A DNA stretch of 9,090 nucleotides. Origin: Rubritepida sp. (GTDB taxonomy: Bacteria; Pseudomonadota; Alphaproteobacteria; Acetobacterales; Acetobacteraceae). The notes beneath the pieces were generated by a model. It was not told the DNA's origin. It searched no databases and worked only from the letters and a program-made list of their open reading frames with translations. This document shows, piece after piece, positions 5,946 to 9,090 of the stretch (positions are counted from its first letter, which is position 1; the number at the start of each line of letters is the position of its first letter). The stretch spans positions 1 through 9,090 of the forward strand of contig SKWC01000014.1 of the NCBI GenBank assembly GCA_007129145.1, given 5' to 3'. The position numbers were made by a program, and so were the translations under genes.

Positions 5946-7373
5946 ATGGAACCGCAGCAGATCCTGGCCCGTCAGGCCCGCGCGCGGGAGCGCCGCCGCC
6001 CGCATGAGGCGAACTGGGCGGATGCCTACGCCCATGTGCTGCCGCGTCCCGAGCAGGCCACAAGCCTGTTCGACGCCACCGCCGCCGACGCCGCCGAGCA
6101 GCTGGCGGCGTCGCTGCTGGCCGAGCTGACGCCGCCCTGGTCACGCTGGTTCGGCCTCTCGCCGGCGCGGGAGATGGCCGACACCGAGGAGGGCCAGGCC
6201 GCAGCCTATGCGCTGGAAGGCTCGGCCGACGTGCTGCAGGGCCATCTCGACCGGTCGAACTTCGCGGTGGAAATGCACCAGGCCTTCCTGGACCTGGTCA
6301 TTACCGGGACCGGCGTGATCCTGGTCGAGGAGGCACCGCCGGGCGAGGGCTCCGCGCTGCGCTTCAGCGCCGTGCCGGTTGGCCAGGCGGTGCTGGAGGA
6401 GGGGCCCTCGGGCCGGCTCGACACCATCTTCCGCGAGACGCCGATGCGGCCGGCCGAGATCCGGCGCCGCTTCCCCTTCGCCGAGCTGCCGCCCGGCCTG
6501 GCGCGCGGGGACGAGGCCGATGAGGACGCCGCCCCCGCGCTGCGGGTGGTCGAGGCGGTGTGGCCCGACCGGTTCGGGCACCGCTACGCCGCGGTGCTGG
6601 ATGCCGAGGGTCGGCACGGACCGCTGATGCTGGCGCAGGGTGGGTTCGCCGAGCCGCCCTGCATCGCCTTCCGCTGGCTAAAGGCGCCGGGCGAGGTCTA
6701 TGGGCGCGGCCCGGTGGTGAAGGCGCTGCCCGACATCCGCACCGCCAACCGCGTGGTCGAGCTGGTGCTGAAGAATGCCTCGATCGCGGTGACGGGCATC
6801 TGGCAGGCCGAGGATGACGGGGTGCTGAACCCCGCCACGGTGCAGCTGACGCCCGGGGCCATCATCCCGCGGGCGCCGGGCAGCGCCGGCCTGACGCCGC
6901 TGGCCGCACCCGGCAATTTCGACGTCTCGCAGCTGATGCTGGAGGACCTGCGCCGGCGCATCCGCCAGGCGCTGCTGGCGGACCGGCTGGGCACGCCCCA
7001 GCAGGCGCGGATGACGGCGACCGAGGTCCTCGAGCGCAGCGCCGAGACGGCGCGGCTGCTTGGCGCGACCTATGGGCGGCTGCAGTCCGAGCTACTGACC
7101 CCGCTGGTCGCGCGCTGCCTGTCCATCCTGGCGCGGCGCGGCGAGATCCCGCCTGTGCTGCTGGACGGCGGGCGCGTGCTGCTGCGCTACGAAAGCCCGC
7201 TGGCGCGGGTGCAGGGCCGCGCCGATGCCGCCAACACGCTGCTGTTCCTCGACACCGTCCGCCAGATGGGCGCGGCGGCGGCCGCCCAGGTGGACGCTGC
7301 GGCGGCCACGCGCTGGCTGGCGCGCACCCTCGGCGCGCCCGCCGAGATCCTCGTCCCGACCCCCACGGAGTGA
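5946..7373 (+). CDS. Phage portal protein (podovirus head-tail connector family)
   Basis: This 475-residue protein would form the dodecameric ring at the capsid vertex through which DNA enters and leaves. The N-terminal region has RRRPHEANWADAYAHVLP. It is followed by LAASLLAELTPPWSRWFGL (about residues 53-71) and then LDRSNFAVEMHQAFLDLVITGTGVILVEE, the stretch typical of T7-like/Head-tail_con portals: SNF, then an aliphatic dL-x-x-xGTG-x-L-x-V. GRGPVVKALPDIRTANRVVEL and a long C-terminal helical part (RMTATEVLERSAETARLLG) complete the family pattern, and length is normal. I chose ATG 5946. GTG 5937, which overlaps the previous stop as GTGA, would add three residues and is possible. The stop overlaps the potential GTG of the scaffold gene. 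An open frame extends upstream to 5601 but crosses the terminator and is not coding. Confidence 0.9.
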   Translation: MEPQQILARQARARERRRPHEANWADAYAHVLPRPEQATSLFDATAADAAEQLAASLLAELTPPWSRWFGLSPAREMADTEEGQAAAYALEGSADVLQGHLDRSNFAVEMHQAFLDLVITGTGVILVEEAPPGEGSALRFSAVPVGQAVLEEGPSGRLDTIFRETPMRPAEIRRRFPFAELPPGLARGDEADEDAAPALRVVEAVWPDRFGHRYAAVLDAEGRHGPLMLAQGGFAEPPCIAFRWLKAPGEVYGRGPVVKALPDIRTANRVVELVLKNASIAVTGIWQAEDDGVLNPATVQLTPGAIIPRAPGSAGLTPLAAPGNFDVSQLMLEDLRRRIRQALLADRLGTPQQARMTATEVLERSAETARLLGATYGRLQSELLTPLVARCLSILARRGEIPPVLLDGGRVLLRYESPLARVQGRADAANTLLFLDTVRQMGAAAAAQVDAAAATRWLARTLGAPAEILVPTPTE

Positions 7374-7381
7374 ACCGCCCA

Positions 7382-8122
7382 ATGTCCGAAAACCTGCTTG
7401 AGGCCGCCGGGAAGCCCGCCCCCCAGGGCCCTGCCTTTCCCGAGGGCCGTCCCGAGGGCATCCCCGAGAAGTTCTGGGATGCCGAGCGCGGCGAGATCCG
7501 GGTCGAGGCCCTGCTGAAGAGCTACCGCGAGCTAGAGCGGCGCATGTCGCAGCGGCTGACGCCGCCCGGCCCGGACGCCGATCCGGAGGAGAAGCGGCGC
7601 TGGCGCGAGGCGCATGACATTCCCGAGGGACCGGAGGACTACGTCGTCGAGCCGCGCCATGAGCTGACCTCGCCCGACATCGAGGTAAACAGGCGGCTCT
7701 ATGAGGCGGGTTTCTCACGCGCGCAGGTGCAGCTGGTCTACGACCTGGCGGCGGAGCGGCTGCTGCCGCTGATCGCGGAGGCCGCGCAGCAGTTCGAGGC
7801 CGAGCGCCAGCTCGAGCGGCTGCATGAGCGCTTCGGCGGGCCGGATCGCTACCGCCGCGTGGCGGCGCAGCTGTCCGCCTGGGGGCGCGCGAACCTGCCG
7901 CATGCGGTGTTCGAGGCGCTGTCCACCACCGTCGAGGGCGTGCTCGCACTTGAGCGGATGATGCAGGGGAAGGAGCCGCAGATGACGCGCGAGGCGATGG
8001 CGCCCGAGTCGTCCGAGGAGGGCGACCTGCGCAAGATGATGCGCGACCCCCGCTACTGGCGCCGGCGCGAGCCCGAGATGGTCCGGCGCGTGACCGAGGG
8101 CTTCCGGCGGCTGAACCCCTAG
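7382..8122 (+). CDS. Capsid assembly scaffolding protein
   Basis: This 246-residue protein is acidic to mixed charged and mostly helical. Near the N-terminus is PEGIPEKFWDAERGEIRVEALLKSYRELERRM, the standard start of podovirus scaffolds (P-x-KFWD, a short turn, then a helix with KSYxELE). The segment DIPEGPEDYVVEP follows, then a long coiled-coil-like region (about residues 100-165) and a basic C-terminus (YWRRREPEMVRRVTEGFRRL), which in scaffolds often contacts the coat. It would guide procapsid assembly and then leave. GGAG at 7367-7370 precedes ATG 7382 by 11 bases. GTG 7370, overlapping the portal stop, would add four residues. Its position between portal and major capsid is the expected one. 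Confidence 0.85.
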   Translation: MSENLLEAAGKPAPQGPAFPEGRPEGIPEKFWDAERGEIRVEALLKSYRELERRMSQRLTPPGPDADPEEKRRWREAHDIPEGPEDYVVEPRHELTSPDIEVNRRLYEAGFSRAQVQLVYDLAAERLLPLIAEAAQQFEAERQLERLHERFGGPDRYRRVAAQLSAWGRANLPHAVFEALSTTVEGVLALERMMQGKEPQMTREAMAPESSEEGDLRKMMRDPRYWRRREPEMVRRVTEGFRRLNP

Positions 8123-8245
8123 CGCCGCGCAGAACGCCAGGCGGCGCGCGCGGCCAGGGCGGGCAGGACGGTCCGGCGCGGCTGAGCCGCGCGGGGCAAC
8201 CGCCATGCCCGCCCCTTCCCCGACAACCCAGACAGGAGACCGGCC
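8123..8245 (+). promoter_or_regulatory. Scaffold-capsid spacer with two G+C-rich hairpins and capsid ribosome site
   Basis: This 123-base gap contrasts with the overlapping or nearly overlapping genes before it. One hairpin pairs GCGCCGC (8122-8128) with GCGGCGC (8141-8147). A second pairs GCGCGGC (8176-8182) with GCCGCGC (8186-8192) around a TGA loop. Neither has a U-tract, so they are more likely mRNA-processing or stability elements than terminators. AGGAG at 8234-8238, seven bases from the capsid ATG, is a strong ribosome site. I see no clear promoter. Confidence 0.5.
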
Positions 8246-9085
8246 ATGCCGCAATCCATCGAACAGGCGTTCATCAAGCACTTCGAAGCCGAGGTGCACG
8301 AGGCGTATCAGCGCCAGGGCAGCAAGCTGCGCCCGACCGTGCGCAGCAAGAGCGGCGTCAAGGGCGCCAGCACCGTCTTCCCGCGCGTGGGCCGCGGCGT
8401 TGCCTCCTCGAAGGCGCGCAACGGCGTCGTCCCCGTGATGAACGTGGGCTACACCGCGGTCGAGTGCTTCCTGCAGGATCACTATGCCGGCGAGTGGATC
8501 GACAAGCTCGACGACCTGAAGACCAACATCAACGAGCTGCAGGTCCTGGCCAATGCCGGCGCCTATGCGCTGGGCCGCAAGACCGACGAACTCGTCATCT
8601 CGGCGCTCGATTCGGCGACGCAGGAGGCGGTTGGCGCGGGCGCGGGTGAGACCGACGCCGACGGCCTGACGCGGGCCAAGGTGCTGATGGCCTTCGAGGC
8701 GCTGGGTGCGGCGGATGTGCCCGATGATGGCCAGCGCTTCGCCGTGGTCGGCTGGAAGCAGTGGAGCGAGCTGCTGACCATCCAGGAATTCGCCAACGCC
8801 AACTATGTCGGCGAGGAGGACCTGCCCTGGCGCGGGACCCAGGCGAAGCGCTGGCTGGGCGCGACCTGGATGCCGCACAGCGGCCTCACCAAGGTGGGCA
8901 ACCTGCGCTACTGCTACTTCTACCACCGCACCGCGATCGGCCATGCCTCGGCCCAGGAGATCGTCACCGACGTGACCTGGCACGGCGACCGCGCGGCGCA
9001 TTTCGTGAACAGCATGATGAGCCAGGGCGCGGTGCTCATCGACGACACGGGCGTAGTGCGCATGCGCTGCTTCGAGGCCGCGTAG
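8246..9085 (+). CDS. Phage major capsid protein
   Basis: This 279-residue protein lies directly after the scaffold gene, the standard place for the coat protein. It opens with MPQSIEQAFIKHFEAEVHEAYQRQG, typical of phage coats that begin with a Q-F-x-x-x-F helix followed by a stretch of extended charged sequence (LRPTVRSKSGVKGASTVFP, a likely E-loop-like region). Later segments GRKTDELVISAL, FAVVGWKQWSELLTIQEFANANYVG and the C-terminal HFVNSMMSQGAVLIDDTGVVRMRCFEA match a family of podovirus/prophage coat proteins with the HK97-like fold. The fold is inferred, and I cannot name the Pfam family with certainty. No leader peptide or signal is seen, so maturation cleavage is not indicated. The strong AGGAG site suggests high expression. 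Confidence 0.85.
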   Translation: MPQSIEQAFIKHFEAEVHEAYQRQGSKLRPTVRSKSGVKGASTVFPRVGRGVASSKARNGVVPVMNVGYTAVECFLQDHYAGEWIDKLDDLKTNINELQVLANAGAYALGRKTDELVISALDSATQEAVGAGAGETDADGLTRAKVLMAFEALGAADVPDDGQRFAVVGWKQWSELLTIQEFANANYVGEEDLPWRGTQAKRWLGATWMPHSGLTKVGNLRYCYFYHRTAIGHASAQEIVTDVTWHGDRAAHFVNSMMSQGAVLIDDTGVVRMRCFEAA

Positions 9086-9090
9086 CGCCC

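Noticed and set aside
4593..6035. Minus-strand frame of 480 codons across the control region and portal start
   Set aside because: It crosses two plus-strand genes, a terminator and regulatory DNA, with low-complexity Arg/Pro/Gly content and no recognisable domain.
7715..9001. Minus-strand frame of 428 codons over scaffold and capsid
   Set aside because: Antisense to two well-supported virion genes; no recognisable domain.
1..9090. tRNA, rRNA, CRISPR arrays, insertion sequences
   Set aside because: No cloverleaf-like segment, regularly spaced repeat or transposase reading frame was found on either strand.

Overview
The window is very G+C-rich DNA with strong G/C preference at third codon positions. 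The lysyl-tRNA synthetase is class I, as in most alphaproteobacteria, and the left end carries an AtzG-like (DUF4089) start. Together with the flavour of the small genes this suggests an alphaproteobacterium, possibly an Acetobacteraceae/Roseomonas-type Rhodospirillales member; the genus is inference.

Left part (1-3865), chromosomal. The N-terminal part of an AtzG-like small amidase partner runs leftward off the edge. Divergent from it is lysK (class I lysyl-tRNA synthetase), whose stop overlaps the GTG start of an MprF-type membrane protein. LysRS makes Lys-tRNA(Lys), the aminoacyl donor of MprF lysyltransferases, so the pair makes biochemical sense. However, this MprF keeps its 14 membrane segments and only the first part of its catalytic GNAT (DUF2156) domain, then ends 12 bases before the next gene.

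Middle part (3866-5727), phage-type control region. A LexA/CI-like S24 autoproteolytic repressor on the minus strand ends tail-to-tail against the broken mprF-like gene. Across an unusually A/T-rich divergent control region lie two overlapping plus-strand genes: an unnamed alphaproteobacterial protein and a putative permuted papain-like cysteine peptidase or amidase. A motif (AATAGGAAAA followed by TCTTG) occurs in the divergent region and again at the 3' end of the second gene. The second copy abuts a TTGACG -35-like element. Downstream is a leader of about 120 nt with a C/U-rich stretch, a strong hairpin and a textbook intrinsic terminator, lying before the structural genes.

Right part (5728-9085), virion module: a 70-residue Pro-rich phage protein, a podovirus-type portal (head-tail connector), a scaffolding protein and a major capsid protein. 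The order portal-scaffold-capsid is that of T7-like podoviruses, where terminase genes can lie downstream. No integrase, replication or terminase gene is present between the repressor and the portal. The likely reading is the left end of a prophage or a domesticated capsid-producing element beside (perhaps interrupting) mprF, with an SOS-type repressor and a leader/terminator gate ahead of late expression. The gate model and the domestication idea are inference.
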